DNA from: Hyphomicrobiaceae bacterium
GTDB taxonomy: Bacteria > Pseudomonadota > Alphaproteobacteria > Rhizobiales > Hyphomicrobiaceae
Length of the DNA: 34,413 nt
Direction of reading: 5' to 3'
NCBI GenBank assembly: GCA_025351355.1
Contig: JANXWC010000261.1
Span: 1 to 34,413 of the forward strand
Part shown: piece by piece, positions 34,373-34,413 of the stretch
Layout: every line of letters starts with the position of its first letter
Numbering within the stretch: the first letter of the stretch is position 1
Notes under the pieces: model-generated
What the model was told of the DNA's origin: nothing
The model's input: only the letters and a program-made list of their open reading frames with translations
Databases searched by the model: none
Position numbers and translations under genes: made by a program

Positions 34373-34413
34373 ATGAAACAAATTTACAAAATTGCGACGG
34401 GTGTAGTGGCGCG
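34373..34413 (+). CDS. 5' end of a probable exported protein (cut by the window edge)
   Basis: The first 13 full codons read MKQIYKIATGVVA: a Met, two Lys and the beginning of a hydrophobic core, as expected at the start of a signal peptide. GGAA lies four to five bases before the ATG. The rest is beyond the window, so no family can be given. Confidence 0.5.
   Translation, partial: MKQIYKIATGVVA

Overview
The window reads as a chromosomal segment of an alphaproteobacterium, most likely Hyphomicrobiales close to Bradyrhizobium and Xanthobacteraceae relatives. This is inference from several signs: a Porin_2-type outer-membrane porin with a terminal Phe, GC-rich codon use, divergent mutY and DUF721 genes, a carboxy(nor)spermidine dehydrogenase, and one promoter that fits the alphaproteobacterial EcfG (general stress response) pattern. 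I see no rRNA, tRNA, CRISPR array, insertion sequence or prophage. Most of the window is ordinary metabolic chromosome with short operons.

Layout. Positions 1-405 hold the 3' end of a porin gene with a clear Rho-independent terminator. Next come an exported helical protein of unknown function (629-1741) and a quinone oxidoreductase (1786-2763, minus). A minus-strand pair encodes an AlgI-like MBOAT acyltransferase and an SGNH-type membrane-anchored partner (2884-5299), a probable polysaccharide O-acylation cassette. An alpha/beta hydrolase and a VOC protein form a small plus-strand unit (5556-7074). A Lys/Ala-rich protein at 7297-7893 lies behind a GGAAC-N16-CGTT promoter. A PilZ protein (8180-8608, minus) is divergent from a complete five-gene dipeptide/oligopeptide-type ABC importer (8869-14177).

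The middle, 14304-18092, is all on the minus strand: an NTF2-like protein, a PIN-domain protein overlapped by a small upstream ORF (a possible PIN cassette in a locally AT-richer patch), ilvC, a glutathione S-transferase and a LysE exporter. A polyamine-type dehydrogenase follows (18271-19485, plus), then a strongly folded intergenic region, a small Cys-rich exported protein and an exported glutathione peroxidase. A small anchored protein and a cytochrome P450 lie on the minus strand up to 22602.

The right part (22906-34243) holds housekeeping and quality-control genes: trhO (tRNA U34 hydroxylation), a Ca2+/H+ antiporter, DUF721 and mutY (divergent), an SRAP/YedK protein for abasic-site protection, a FAH-family protein, an Rsm22-type ribosome-associated methyltransferase homologue with four candidate Fe-S cysteines, a MoxR AAA+ ATPase with a CoxE-like VWA protein, a methylcrotonyl-CoA carboxylase-type beta subunit, and a PaaI-type thioesterase. 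The window ends in the first 13 codons of an apparently exported protein.

The best leads for something undescribed are the small-ORF/PIN pair (14786-15527), the predicted stress-induced protein with its EcfG-type promoter (7239-7893), and the tandem hairpins at 19522-19574. None can be proven from sequence alone.
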